From the NCBI RefSeq assembly GCF_000316685.1, contig NC_019680.1:745501-809500 (forward strand): a DNA stretch of 64,000 nt, read 5' to 3'. Position numbers and translations under genes: made by a program. Under the pieces are notes generated by a model, which ran no database searches, had not been told where the DNA came from, and saw nothing but the letters and a program-made list of their open reading frames with translations. Source of the DNA: Synechococcus sp. PCC 6312. GTDB taxonomy: Bacteria > Cyanobacteriota > Cyanobacteriia > Thermosynechococcales > Thermosynechococcaceae. Of this stretch, positions 8,378 to 17,591 are shown one piece after another; positions within the stretch are counted from its first letter, which is position 1; the number at the start of each line of letters is the position of its first letter.

Positions 8378-9514
8378 TAACGTAACTGAGCGATCTGAAG
8401 ATTCTTTGTGCTGCGGCCTAACTTGGTCTCGGGAATAGTCCTGAATCTGATCAAGAGTTAGCTTTCGAAGATCACTATATTGCTGGCTTGAATCAAGTTG
8501 ACTGGCCTGGCGATACCAATGAACTGTTTTTTCAATAGTTTGCTCAAAGCCCCAAACGGGCTGCCACCCCAATGTATGAAACGCCTTGTCTGTTGTCAAG
8601 TTTAAGAGTTTGGCTTCATGGAGGGCAGTTGGGCTTGAGCAATCTTGCCAGTGGCCTGGCCAATAGTTGAGGATAGTGGTCACAAGTTCTTTTACAGGGC
8701 GGTTTGAACTCAGGTTTGGGCCAAAATTGAATGCAGTGTCAAAAAGATTTACTGAGGCTTTCGGCTCAAGAATTTGGTAGTAGAGCTTCTTAGCTAAGAG
8801 TAAATATCCTCCTAAAGGTTCTAAAACATGCTGCCAAGGACGAGTAGCTTGCGGGTTTCTGACCGGAATAGGCTGTTGAGCATGCAAGGAACGCATCGCA
8901 TCAGGAACAATTCGGTCTTCAGCCCAATCTCCCCCACCAATAACGTTTCCAGCCCGTGCGGAAGCAATCTTGATGTTGATATGAGAAGAATTAAAGAAAC
9001 TACGTCTCCAACTAGCAATGGCAATCTCGGCCCCAGCCTTGCTACTACTATAAGGGTCGTAGCCACCTAAGGCATCCTCTTCTCGGTAGCTGTAAACCCA
9101 CTCTCGGTTTTCGTAGCATTTATCTGTCGTGATAAAGACCGCAGCACAGGGATGAGCCAATTTCTTGAGAGCTTCTAAAACATGGATTGTACCGAGAACA
9201 TTAACGTCCCAAGTTTGTAACGGCTCTATATAACTCCGGCGGACAAGAGGCTGAGCTGCTAAGTGGAGGACGATGTCAGGCTGAAACGAAATAATTTTCT
9301 GAACAAGGGTTTCAGCATCTCGGATATCTCCTAGGTGATAGTCAATCTCCTTCTCAAGTGAAAGTTGCACAAAAAGAGAGGGGTTAGTTTCAGGTTCTAG
9401 GCTATAACCATAAACCACGGCCCCCAATGACATTAGCCAAAGTGTTAACCAACTTCCCTTGAAGCCAGTATGGCCGGTTAGAAAAACTCGCTTTCCTTGC
9501 CAGAATTCGGTCAT
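8375..9514 (-). CDS. rfbG: CDP-glucose 4,6-dehydratase
   Basis: From ATG at 9514 this is a 379-residue SDR. The N-terminus [20 protein letters not shown] with the following SWL is characteristic of CDP-glucose 4,6-dehydratases, and a catalytic YSSSK lies in [14 protein letters not shown]. The enzyme converts CDP-glucose to CDP-4-keto-6-deoxyglucose with bound NAD, supplying RfbH. An upstream GTG-type start (9550) would overlap rfbF by about 40 bases; ATG 9514 overlaps the rfbF stop by only 4 bases (ATGA), the same coupling used elsewhere in this operon. rfbH follows after a 10-base gap. Confidence 0.92.
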   Translation of the reverse strand: MTEFWQGKRVFLTGHTGFKGSWLTLWLMSLGAVVYGYSLEPETNPSLFVQLSLEKEIDYHLGDIRDAETLVQKIISFQPDIVLHLAAQPLVRRSYIEPLQTWDVNVLGTIHVLEALKKLAHPCAAVFITTDKCYENREWVYSYREEDALGGYDPYSSSKAGAEIAIASWRRSFFNSSHINIKIASARAGNVIGGGDWAEDRIVPDAMRSLHAQQPIPVRNPQATRPWQHVLEPLGGYLLLAKKLYYQILEPKASVNLFDTAFNFGPNLSSNRPVKELVTTILNYWPGHWQDCSSPTALHEAKLLNLTTDKAFHTLGWQPVWGFEQTIEKTVHWYRQASQLDSSQQYSDLRKLTLDQIQDYSRDQVRPQHKESSDRSVTL

Positions 9515-10284
9515 GACCATACCTTCCAGGGAGCCTTCCAGGCCTGCCACAGTTCTTCTAAATGATTTTTATCTCGCAACGTGTCCATGGGTTGCCAAAA
9601 TCCCTGATGCTTGTAGGCTGCCAACTGTCCTTTTTCTGCCAAAGTGTTGAGGGGTTGTTGCTCCCAAACCGTAGCATCTCCTTCAATCAGGTCAAAGACT
9701 TGAGGCTCCAGAACAAAAAACCCCCCGTTAATCCAACCACCATCTCCCTGAGGTTTCTCTTTGAACCCAGTAATGCCGTCCTGTTCACCTAATTGAAGAG
9801 CACCATATCGACCTGGAGGTTGAACAGCAGTCAATGTGGCCCATCTACCATGCTGATGATGAAAGTTTACTAACTCCCGAATATCAATATTGGCAAGACC
9901 ATCACCATAAGTAAAGCAGAATGTTTCATGCCCAACATAAGATTGAACTCGCTTAAGCCGCCCACCAGTCATTGAAGAATCTCCAGTATCAACTAAAGTA
10001 ACCTTCCATTTCTCAGCTTTTTTTCGATGAACCTCCATGTAGTTCAAGTCCATATGAAACGTGACATCCGACATATGAAGAAAATAGTTTGCAAAATATT
10101 CCTTAATTACATAACCTTTATAACCACAGCAAATAATAAAATCATTAATTCCAAAATTGCTGTAAATCTTGAGAATGTGCCATAGTATTGGCCGACCTCC
10201 TATCTCTACCATTGGTTTAGGTTTAAGATGTGTTTCTTCACTGATCCTTGTCCCCAATCCACCAGCCAATATCACTGCCTTCAT
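9511..10284 (-). CDS. rfbF: glucose-1-phosphate cytidylyltransferase
   Basis: A 257-residue sugar nucleotidyltransferase with the N-terminal [16 protein letters not shown] (residues 3-18) and [16 protein letters not shown], the pattern specific to the RfbF branch that makes CDP-glucose from CTP and glucose-1-phosphate. Length equals that of the Salmonella enzyme. It is the first committed step of the CDP-3,6-dideoxyhexose route, and rfbG and rfbH follow directly, with its stop overlapping the rfbG start. A 148-base AT-rich gap separates it from the ABC transporter gene upstream and could hold an internal promoter, although none is clear. Confidence 0.93.
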   Translation of the reverse strand: MKAVILAGGLGTRISEETHLKPKPMVEIGGRPILWHILKIYSNFGINDFIICCGYKGYVIKEYFANYFLHMSDVTFHMDLNYMEVHRKKAEKWKVTLVDTGDSSMTGGRLKRVQSYVGHETFCFTYGDGLANIDIRELVNFHHQHGRWATLTAVQPPGRYGALQLGEQDGITGFKEKPQGDGGWINGGFFVLEPQVFDLIEGDATVWEQQPLNTLAEKGQLAAYKHQGFWQPMDTLRDKNHLEELWQAWKAPWKVWS

Positions 10285-10432
10285 AAAATAATAGCCTTAA
10301 ATTATTTAACTGTTTAATAATGAGAAGTGAACCTTGTGAATGTCTCAAGATAAAATTGAATGTCTTAGTCTAGTACATAAGCAAGAAGTTTTAAATATTT
10401 GATTGCCAGATTTAATTTAAAAAATATAAATA

Positions 10433-12256
10433 TTAAGAGACATCTTTGCTCATCTGAGCTAATTTAATAAAGTTCGGTGAAGTCTGCAAAAGTTCTTCGT
10501 AAGTACCCTGGGCGATTAAACATCCCTGGCTCAGCAAAAAGATTTGGTCGCAGTTTCTTACCGTCGAGAGGCGATGAGCAATCATAATAATGGTTCTTGC
10601 TTGAGATGCTTGAGTTATGGCATCCATAACCCTGGCTTCAGTTTCATTATCCAAGGCACTTGTCGCTTCGTCAAATACTAAAACTGATGCTTGCTTATAT
10701 AGTGCCCGGGCAATTCCTAACCGTTGACGCTGTCCCCCAGATAGTTTTACCCCCCGTTCACCGATCAATTGCTCATACCCCTCTGGTTGTGACTCAATTA
10801 ATTCAGCAACCTGAGCCTGGGTTGCGGCCCATCGAACTCGCTCTTGATCTATCAAATTTAAAGGAACACCAAACGCAATATTTTCTGTAAAGCTCGCATC
10901 TCGTAAATAGATAAACTGAGGTACATGAGCTAGCTGTGACTGCCAGGCCTGGAGTATGAAGTCATCTTGTAAATCAGAATCTCCAATCAGAATTTTACCT
11001 TGACTAGGTTTAAGCAAGCCTAGAATTAAATCAATGGTTGTACTCTTACCACTACCAGTAGTGCCCACAAATGCAACTCGGTTGCCTTCAGGAATCATCA
11101 AGCTCACATCCTGCAAAGTCCAAGTTTGCTCAGATTGATAGCGAAAAAAAACATTTACTAAGCGAACCGACTTATCAGGTAATGGGTCTAAAAAACCCAA
11201 TAGAGACTTTTCTTTAGCCTTGAGACTTTTGTTAGCAAATGGTGCAACCTTATGAATTGAAGCTTGGGAACTTTTAATGCCAGCAATACTGGCAAAGCAA
11301 GTTTGCAGAGGTTGTAGTATGCGATAAGCACCAAGGGCAATAGACCCAAGAATAGGCAACTGTGACTCAATACCCTCACCCTGAAAGAACAAAAACAGTG
11401 AAATACATACAATCGAAATCATCGATAATGACTCAATAACATAGCGTGGATATTGTGCCTTAAAATTCAGGGATACACCATTCATCCTAAATGAGCGATA
11501 TAAGTTGTTAAAGCTTTTGGAGAAGATTTCTTGGGTGTCATCAATGATGATGTCACGAATTCCTCCAAACCCTTCTTGAGCAATTTGCATACTCTTACGA
11601 AAGTTTTGAGTTCTTGCGAGGCCATCTAGATAGAGTGTTGCTCGTGTTTTTTGATATATTGCCCAATATGCCACAAACATGATGAGGATTAAACTCAGCA
11701 TAATAGAAGGTGATATTCTAATTAGGGAAATACCTAAAGCGATAACGATCAAAATATTTGAAAAAAGGCCTAATAAACCTGAAATAAAAGCTGATACGGT
11801 TTCAACATCCTGGAATATTAATCCCAGAATATAGCTACTATTCTGCTCTAAATGCCAAGCGTAGGGACGATATAAAACATTTCGAAATACCAAGGATGAT
11901 AAATCACTAGAGATCAGAGCCGCTAATCTCAGCTGTCCGGCAATTACAGCAATTCTTAGAACCGCACTCAATACTGCTGCAACAGTAAAAGTACTACCTA
12001 GAAGTAGCATTAACACAGATGTATTTAGGTCTGAAACGAAGGGCAAGTAGATTGCTAATTTTTCTGCACCTTTACTAGGGTCAGCTAATACATTCAGAAA
12101 AAATACTAGCGTAGCCAGATTACTGACTTCTGCAATTGACGATCCTAGAGACAGGAGCTGCAGTAACAAGAGCTGCTTTTTACGCTTCTTTGATAATAGA
12201 GAGAATACAATCAGAATTTTATTTGAGTACTGCTTGACAATATTTTCTTTTTTCAA
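10433..12256 (-). CDS. ABC transporter, fused membrane and ATPase domains (glycan flippase type)
   Basis: This 607-residue half-transporter has about six transmembrane helices in its first 320 residues and an ATP-binding domain from about 365. Walker A is GTTGSGKST, the signature is LSGGQRQRLGIARAL, Walker B is VLVFDEATSALD and the switch His lies in IAHRLS. Exporters of this layout include MsbA and the lipid-linked oligosaccharide flippase PglK. Sitting between the Wzc-like kinase and the CDP-sugar genes, it most likely flips a lipid-linked repeat unit across the inner membrane. The substrate is inferred from position. No Wzx or Wzy gene is seen in the window. Confidence 0.88.
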   Translation of the reverse strand: MKKENIVKQYSNKILIVFSLLSKKRKKQLLLLQLLSLGSSIAEVSNLATLVFFLNVLADPSKGAEKLAIYLPFVSDLNTSVLMLLLGSTFTVAAVLSAVLRIAVIAGQLRLAALISSDLSSLVFRNVLYRPYAWHLEQNSSYILGLIFQDVETVSAFISGLLGLFSNILIVIALGISLIRISPSIMLSLILIMFVAYWAIYQKTRATLYLDGLARTQNFRKSMQIAQEGFGGIRDIIIDDTQEIFSKSFNNLYRSFRMNGVSLNFKAQYPRYVIESLSMISIVCISLFLFFQGEGIESQLPILGSIALGAYRILQPLQTCFASIAGIKSSQASIHKVAPFANKSLKAKEKSLLGFLDPLPDKSVRLVNVFFRYQSEQTWTLQDVSLMIPEGNRVAFVGTTGSGKSTTIDLILGLLKPSQGKILIGDSDLQDDFILQAWQSQLAHVPQFIYLRDASFTENIAFGVPLNLIDQERVRWAATQAQVAELIESQPEGYEQLIGERGVKLSGGQRQRLGIARALYKQASVLVFDEATSALDNETEARVMDAITQASQARTIIMIAHRLSTVRNCDQIFLLSQGCLIAQGTYEELLQTSPNFIKLAQMSKDVS

Positions 12257-12407
12257 AATTTAAATTCTCCCTGACCTAAGCTTTTACGGTTGTTGGAATT
12301 ACTCAAATAGAACACTTATTTCTCAAGTCTTTATAATTTGTAATCTAATGGAATATTGAAACTATTTGGAGGTTGATTTATATACTTAAATCATTATTCT
12401 TGGAGTG

Positions 12408-13118
12408 TTACTTTCTCATGAGGTTTAATACTTTGTCAATAAAACTATTTTCATAAGTTTTTTTATCTGAATCAGAGTGATAATATTTATCTGAATCAGA
12501 GTGATAATAGTAGTAATAATGAGCCTGAGATTGTCTAACACCATTAACAACCAAACCTATAATATTCTGTCCAGACTGAATTAGCATATCTTTTGCTCTT
12601 TGAGCCGATGGTCGAATTAGTATATCTGGTCTTGCTACCAATAAAATACAATCTGATATTTTCCCTAAAAATAAAGCATCGGCGGCAGCATTTAAAGGAG
12701 GGCTATCGATTAAAACATAATCATAAATTACCCTTAATTTATTTAAGAAAGATAAGAAGCTAGATGAGTTAATAATTGTTATTGGATTTGGTGGAGTCAA
12801 TCCAGATGTAATAATGTCTAGATTACTATTTTCATGATGCATAAATTTTTGATATGGTAAATCTTCAACTAGAATATTGCTCAATCCAATCTGATTTGGA
12901 ATTTGCCAGCAGTGATGTTGAGCAGGTCTGCGTAAATCACAATCGATAATAGCAACTCGATAACCAATCTCAGTCATAGCCAAACCCAGATTTGCGGTTA
13001 CTGTGCTCTTTCCTTCACCTTGCGTAGAACTCGTGATCGTAATAACCTTCAACTTTCCGTCAGAGTTAGAGAATTTAATATTAGCCAGTAACATTCGAAA
13101 AGACTCACTTGCTGGCAA
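12408..13118 (-). CDS. BY-kinase (tyrosine autokinase) domain, separated from Wzz-like part by one stop codon
   Basis: This 236-residue P-loop kinase has Walker A at 34-39 (GEGKST), Walker A' at 57-63 (IIDCDLR), Walker B in YVLIDSPP (135-142) and a C-terminal tyrosine cluster (Y201-205, Y212, Y213, Y222). These are the hallmarks of bacterial tyrosine kinases that control polysaccharide chain assembly. The best start is TTG at 13118. The same frame is open 15 codons further upstream, coding EFENSGKLVVRDDPR (a normal kinase linker), until it meets the TAG that ends the Wzz-like gene. The two therefore look like one Wzc-type protein cut by a nonsense codon. Reinitiation, readthrough or a sequence error are all possible. 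The first helix of the kinase domain may be shortened if TTG is used. Confidence 0.85.
   Translation of the reverse strand: MPASESFRMLLANIKFSNSDGKLKVITITSSTQGEGKSTVTANLGLAMTEIGYRVAIIDCDLRRPAQHHCWQIPNQIGLSNILVEDLPYQKFMHHENSNLDIITSGLTPPNPITIINSSSFLSFLNKLRVIYDYVLIDSPPLNAAADALFLGKISDCILLVARPDILIRPSAQRAKDMLIQSGQNIIGLVVNGVRQSQAHYYYYYHSDSDKYYHSDSDKKTYENSFIDKVLNLMRK
12462..12509 (-). repeat. perfect 24-bp tandem duplication in the kinase tyrosine tail
   Basis: Two identical 24-base units (12462-12485 and 12486-12509) each encode YYHSDSDK within the C-terminal tyrosine cluster. The duplication keeps the frame and doubles the phosphorylatable tyrosine pairs. Confidence 0.9.
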
Positions 13119-13163
13119 GCGGGGATCATCCCGAACAACGAGCTTCCCGCTATTCTCAAATTC

Positions 13164-14687
13164 CTAACCTGATGATGGACTTACTTTCTTCTCTGATTCA
13201 TATAAAACTGGAATTGTTGCTAAAGTTGGCATAGATGCAAAGATTTCTTGAATCTCATTTTCCGAGTGCACGAAATTATCAAGTTGTTCCAACAAAAAAG
13301 CAATTCCAAATCCAATCAGCAATCCAAAAACTCCTCCCAGAAAAATTATTCGTTCGGGGTCTACTGACACAGGAATGGGGCTAATTTTAGCTTGTTGAAC
13401 AATAACTGCATTACCAACATCTTGATTTTCAGATAGTTGAGCATCTTGGAGTGACTTTAGTAGAGCGGAGTACCTAGCACTAGAGACATCATATTCAAGT
13501 TGTAGCTGTAACAATCGCCTTTGAAGGCTGGGTAACTGTTCAACAACTTTGTTTTTCTCATCAATTTTGGATTTTAATAAATCAACCTGTTTTATCAAAC
13601 TCTTAATTTGAAATTCATTAGTCACGACCTGAGTTAGCAGTGAAATGGTAGAGCTTCCTAGTTGAATTTGGGCTGGACTTTGATTAACTGAATTTTCTTG
13701 ATTACCCAAAAGTTCAGATATCTGGTTTTGAAGAGCATTACTTTGAGCATCTCTTTGCCGCTTCAGTAACAGCACCTCAGGGTGGTTCTGTCTGTAGCGA
13801 CTACTTAAAGCCGTTAGTTCTGCCTCTGTCTTTTGCAACTCAACAACTGAAGCTTGGATACCCGCTGACTCTGCAAGTAGCTTTAATTGATTGGCTTTGA
13901 CAGCAGAAACTCCAAGTAATGCTTCCAGTCCTACCTGTGTATTTTGTAATCCTACTAGCTGTACTTGAGTAGTTTGAATGCTTTGTTGTAAATTGGCTAA
14001 CTCCTGAATCAGTGAGCCAGTCTGAGCATCTAAAGAGACAATATTGAAATCTTGTTTGAAACTAGTAAGTTTATTGAGATTTGCAATGAGATTCTTTTCC
14101 GCATTAGGTAACTGAGACTCAATAAATTCCCGAGCGGCTGTTTTCTGGATTTGACTTAAGCGAATACTATTGGCAATAAAGCTACTCATTAAGTTATCAA
14201 CAGCTTTGACTGCTACTGCTTGATCTGGACTACGAAATGAGACATTTAACAAGTCTGTTCGGGGAACTTGGCTTACAGACATGCCACTACCTAACTTAGA
14301 AGCACTAGTAGAAGGGCTGATGCCAGTTGAGTCTATGTTAAATAACTTGGCAGCCTTCTCAAGCACATTATCCGTTCGAAAGATCGCAATCTGCGTATTC
14401 AAGGGATTACCAGCGACACTACTCAAGTCACCGCCTGGCACTCCCTGAATACCGATGAGGGCTGATGCTTGGTTTTGCTTCTGTATCCAAATTAGACCAT
14501 TGGCTTCATAAACTGGTATCCGGGTAACTGCATATAGACCTGAAAGCACTAAGACGCTGCTAAATGTCAGTGTAAACCCCAGCCAATGCCGCCTAACTAA
14601 ACCTAAATAAGACTGGATATCGACATCACCCTCTTTAGGTTTGTTGACCAAAAAATTTTCTGAGATTAAGGATTTTTCTTGAGTCAT
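13164..14687 (-). CDS. Wzz/GNVR chain-length determinant (N-terminal half of a Wzc-like protein)
   Basis: A 507-residue inner-membrane protein. One transmembrane helix lies near residues 33-55 and a second near 447-468 (FLGGVFGLLIGFGIAFLLEQ), enclosing a long periplasmic coiled-coil domain. The layout matches Wzz/GumC/Wzc proteins, which set polysaccharide chain length and gate the Wza channel. It ends at TAG 13164-13166, and the downstream kinase lies in the same frame with no other stop between them. In most Gram-negative and cyanobacterial relatives the kinase is fused here. Wza-like gene 22 bases upstream; same operon. If the stop is real, the kinase must act as a separate subunit, as CapA/CapB do in Firmicutes. 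Confidence 0.87.
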   Translation of the reverse strand: MTQEKSLISENFLVNKPKEGDVDIQSYLGLVRRHWLGFTLTFSSVLVLSGLYAVTRIPVYEANGLIWIQKQNQASALIGIQGVPGGDLSSVAGNPLNTQIAIFRTDNVLEKAAKLFNIDSTGISPSTSASKLGSGMSVSQVPRTDLLNVSFRSPDQAVAVKAVDNLMSSFIANSIRLSQIQKTAAREFIESQLPNAEKNLIANLNKLTSFKQDFNIVSLDAQTGSLIQELANLQQSIQTTQVQLVGLQNTQVGLEALLGVSAVKANQLKLLAESAGIQASVVELQKTEAELTALSSRYRQNHPEVLLLKRQRDAQSNALQNQISELLGNQENSVNQSPAQIQLGSSTISLLTQVVTNEFQIKSLIKQVDLLKSKIDEKNKVVEQLPSLQRRLLQLQLEYDVSSARYSALLKSLQDAQLSENQDVGNAVIVQQAKISPIPVSVDPERIIFLGGVFGLLIGFGIAFLLEQLDNFVHSENEIQEIFASMPTLATIPVLYESEKKVSPSSG

Positions 14688-14709
14688 AAATATAAATGAT
14701 AATTAAGAA

Positions 14710-15816
14710 CTACTGAAAAATGCGAATAAAGGCAGCTGCTGCGCCAAGAGGGCCAAGAACTGTTCCAATTGCATCGAGGAAACGGTAGCCATCACCTTTA
14801 GGAATCATGATGACATCGCCATCTTCAACCTGGGTTGGCTCAGTTAATTTCTCGATATTGAGAGTTTTCTCATTAACCGTACCATTAGCTTGTAAGCGAT
14901 AAAAACGAACCCTAGTTAAATTAGCCTTATCTGTTGGGCCACCCGCTACTGCGATAGCACTACTTAGGGTACTGTCCGGAGACACTTCAATCTCACCAGG
15001 CCGCTTAACTTCACCCACAACACGGACTTTAACAGTGGGAGAGCCAAATGCAGATCGGGCTAATAGTTTTTGATCACCTTGGCTCAATGCGGTTGCTTTA
15101 GGAATAAAAATTGAGTCACCATCCCGCAAAGAAATATCTTGATTACTGCTACTAGCTTGAATAGAATTCCATAAATTTACGGTCATTGTTTGAGAAATAC
15201 CATTAACACCAATTCGATTAATGATAATGTCACGAACATCGGCTTCCTTGGTTACACCCCCAGCAGCAGCAATGGCCTGGGCGAGAGTAGGAATGATTCT
15301 GGAGCGGGCTGTTTCATCTCCTCCCGAGCCTGATTCTCCAAGAGGAATAGGCTGGAGTTGTAAAGGGCCGGGCCGGCGGACTTCTCCCGCAACCGTTACA
15401 GTAAGTGGACGTAAGCTTGTTAGTTGAACTTCCACAGTTGGGTCAACTAGATATTCACTTAAACGACGAGTCAGTTCTTGTTTAACTTGAGTGACCGTTT
15501 TACCAGAGACAACAAAGCGTTCAACTAGTGGAATAGAGATAGTACCATCTGGAAGAATGATCTGAGGAGGAAGACCTTTATATTCATCAAATCCTAGGAC
15601 TGAAACTTGTATTGAGTCTCCAGGCCCCAGTAAGTAAACATTCATGCTGTCTGTTGCCGGAGCCAGGCCAGGGTTGGGACGATAGTTTGGGGCTGGACTG
15701 GAGGCTTGTGCCAATACCCTAAATTCTGCTGCCAAGACTGATAAGCCAACAGTTGCTAAAACAAAAAATTGGGTCAGAGTGGCTGTCAAGGGTGGTTTGA
15801 GATGGCTGTAAGACAT
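14710..15816 (-). CDS. polysaccharide export protein, Wza-like with SLBB domains
   Basis: From ATG at 15816 the protein has 368 residues with an N-terminal hydrophobic signal segment ending near LAAEFRVLAQA. A Poly_export domain follows (LLGPGDSIQVSVLGFDEYKG, then PDGTISIPLV), then two SLBB-type repeats (TVAGEVRRPGP and VRVVGEVKRPGE). This is the outer-membrane exit channel for capsular or exopolysaccharide. No lipobox Cys follows the signal, so attachment may differ from E. coli Wza. A TTG at 15837 is an alternative start; neither has a clear Shine-Dalgarno sequence. It heads the operon leading into the chain-length protein. Confidence 0.85.
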   Translation of the reverse strand: MSYSHLKPPLTATLTQFFVLATVGLSVLAAEFRVLAQASSPAPNYRPNPGLAPATDSMNVYLLGPGDSIQVSVLGFDEYKGLPPQIILPDGTISIPLVERFVVSGKTVTQVKQELTRRLSEYLVDPTVEVQLTSLRPLTVTVAGEVRRPGPLQLQPIPLGESGSGGDETARSRIIPTLAQAIAAAGGVTKEADVRDIIINRIGVNGISQTMTVNLWNSIQASSSNQDISLRDGDSIFIPKATALSQGDQKLLARSAFGSPTVKVRVVGEVKRPGEIEVSPDSTLSSAIAVAGGPTDKANLTRVRFYRLQANGTVNEKTLNIEKLTEPTQVEDGDVIMIPKGDGYRFLDAIGTVLGPLGAAAAFIRIFQ

Positions 15817-15837
15817 AGGCAAAGCTAGAAAAATCAA

Positions 15838-16285
15838 AACTACTCAGAGGATTCAGGGTTAGGCTGAATATCAGTCAGTTATAGCAGATGGATAGGCAGA
15901 AGTTGTGATCTTGATTACTAATTAGTGAGAAAAATTTTATATTTCCTCGAGGTTTGACAGGAAAACCTTAACACATCGGCTCAGTCGATCAAGGAAGAAG
16001 TTAAGGGTGATGATAAGTTTTTCTCAAGGATTTTAGTAATTGCCCAGGCCTGGCCAACTTTAATTAGCGACAAATAATAAATACTGGCCTCCCCAATTGG
16101 GCATCTAGAGGTGACAGATCCGGCCAATTTTGACTGGATTCCTTAGATCTTAAAGATTTAAGAGTTTTTGATCCCTTGAACACCTGATCGGCCGCTTAAA
16201 AAGTATGCTAAGTCTAGGGTATTGGGTTTAGCCTATTTAACTAAATTTTGGGCCAAAGTATTTACCTTAAGGGAGAGTAGTCGTC
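15838..16285. other. divergent intergenic region between export and Spy-like genes
   Basis: About 450 bases without a supportable gene. It carries one CCAGGCCTGG palindrome (16044-16053). A TTGACA-like hexamer at 15954-15959 has no -10 box at proper spacing. It must contain the leader of the polysaccharide operon and of the plus-strand Spy-like gene; a GGGAGA ribosome site precedes the latter. Confidence 0.5.
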
Positions 16286-16789
16286 ATGTTAGGTTCTATG
16301 GGGCAGTTGAGGGTCGTTCAACCTGGGCTGACTAGTAGTGCTCTAGGGGCAATGGCTTTATTAGGATTGATGACAGTCAACGGGGCAGTTGCAAAGGCGG
16401 CCACTCCTCCCCCCACTGCGGTGACTCCAGCCCCAATTCCAGCTTGGATCACGGCCTTAAAACTATCCCCCGATCAAATTCAAAAAGTCCAGGCCATTGA
16501 AGTAAAGTTCAAACCCCAGGCCAGGAGCCAACAAATCCAACTGAATCAGGCTGAATCCCTCTTGGAATCTCTTTTGGTGAAAGGAGCGAGCAATGAGGAT
16601 ATCCGCGCCCAGCACCAAGTGATTCAAAATTATCGGCGGCAGTTAGAGGTGACACGTTTGGAAGCAGCCCTCGAAATTAAAGACGTTTTAACTCCAGCCC
16701 AGCGGCAACAATTGGCGGAACTGAATCAGCAGCGGTTGACCCGACTCCGAGATTTAGTCTTGGGCAGTAGCGGGACAACACCTCGGTAA
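16286..16789 (+). CDS. Spy/CpxP-like periplasmic protein
   Basis: This 167-residue protein has a signal-like hydrophobic N-terminus (about residues 14-38, ending near AVAKAAT) and a proline-rich linker. An all-helical domain follows with the two LTxxQ-type motifs of the Spy/CpxP family: LSPDQIQK near 61-68 and LTPAQRQQ near 134-141. Members are small periplasmic chaperones or stress sensors. It stands alone after a GGGAGA ribosome site. The family is diverse, so chaperone function is inferred. Confidence 0.65.
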   Translation: MLGSMGQLRVVQPGLTSSALGAMALLGLMTVNGAVAKAATPPPTAVTPAPIPAWITALKLSPDQIQKVQAIEVKFKPQARSQQIQLNQAESLLESLLVKGASNEDIRAQHQVIQNYRRQLEVTRLEAALEIKDVLTPAQRQQLAELNQQRLTRLRDLVLGSSGTTPR

Positions 16790-16874
16790 ACAGGGCTATA
16801 TCTCTCAATTAGCAGGAGATTAAGCGTCTACCGAACCACAACCCCGTACCAAGACACACTGAGGATAGAGAGAA

Positions 16875-17087
16875 ATGCCACTGGAGTTAGTCATCACGGT
16901 GGGGGCCCTATTAATTTCTTGGTTTGTCTTTACTGGCCTGGTGCGATTGCTTAAGGTGACGGTAGGAACGGCCTTGAAAATTGCCCTTATTCTCTTTGCC
17001 CTACAGGTTTTCTTTGGGATTGGCCCTGAGGCCCTAGGAGAGCGGATACTTCAGCTTTGGGAGCAACTCTTAGGAAAAGGGAAGTAG
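16875..17087 (+). CDS. small membrane protein, unknown function
   Basis: A 70-residue protein with two hydrophobic stretches (about 3-24 and 33-51) and a short charged C-terminus (LWEQLLGKGK). It starts after a GAGAGAAATG context 85 bases past the Spy-like gene and ends 5 bases before the convergent GNAT stop. I do not recognise a named family. The clean transmembrane pattern and the fit between neighbours support it being real. Confidence 0.55.
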   Translation: MPLELVITVGALLISWFVFTGLVRLLKVTVGTALKIALILFALQVFFGIGPEALGERILQLWEQLLGKGK

Positions 17088-17092
17088 GCGAG

Positions 17093-17572
17093 TCACGATG
17101 GAGACAGTTGTAAGCGATTAGCCCACAGGCCTGGGAAGGAGTCAGGAATCGGTATTGCGCCCACCACCCGTTGATAAAATTCCGCCGGCCCGACCCAACC
17201 AATCACCGCATAGGCATAACCTTGGGTTTTCATCATCTCAAGGGTTAGCTGGGTTAAAATTGTGCCAATTCCCAGGCCCCGCGAATCCGCATCCACCCCC
17301 ATCGGCCCAAATAACCCTAATGCCGCCGTATCGTAACAGGCAAATCCCAAAAGTTTTCCATTCTGGACGGCAATTAAACAGCGGGATGGTCGCTGGTACA
17401 GGGCAATCTCGGCTTCACTAACCCAACCTAGACTAAATCTTGCTTTGACCCAATCTAAAATTAAATGAGTTTCAGAACCGAGGGGCTGCCGATAAATTAT
17501 GCCTTGCTGCTTATGGTTTAAAAGAAGGGCGGAATTAACCTCTAATTGATACAGTTTGACCAGCATATCCAT
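17093..17572 (-). CDS. GNAT-family N-acetyltransferase
   Basis: The acetyl-CoA binding loop GVDADSRGLGIGT (GNAT motif A, R-x-x-G-x-G/A pattern) is followed by a helix and by FYQRVVGA, typical of motif B. The first ATG fitting the fold is at 17572, giving 159 residues; an upstream TTG at 17632 would overlap the DUF29 gene by about 40 bases and adds a basic tail. The gene is 19 bases downstream of the DUF29 gene on the same strand. Acceptor unknown. Confidence 0.75.
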   Translation of the reverse strand: MDMLVKLYQLEVNSALLLNHKQQGIIYRQPLGSETHLILDWVKARFSLGWVSEAEIALYQRPSRCLIAVQNGKLLGFACYDTAALGLFGPMGVDADSRGLGIGTILTQLTLEMMKTQGYAYAVIGWVGPAEFYQRVVGAIPIPDSFPGLWANRLQLSPS

Positions 17573-17591
17573 AAGAACACAAAGCTTAAAA

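Noticed and set aside
15954-15982. TTGACA-like -35 box in the polysaccharide leader
   Set aside because: No -10 hexamer is found at 16 to 19 bases on either strand.
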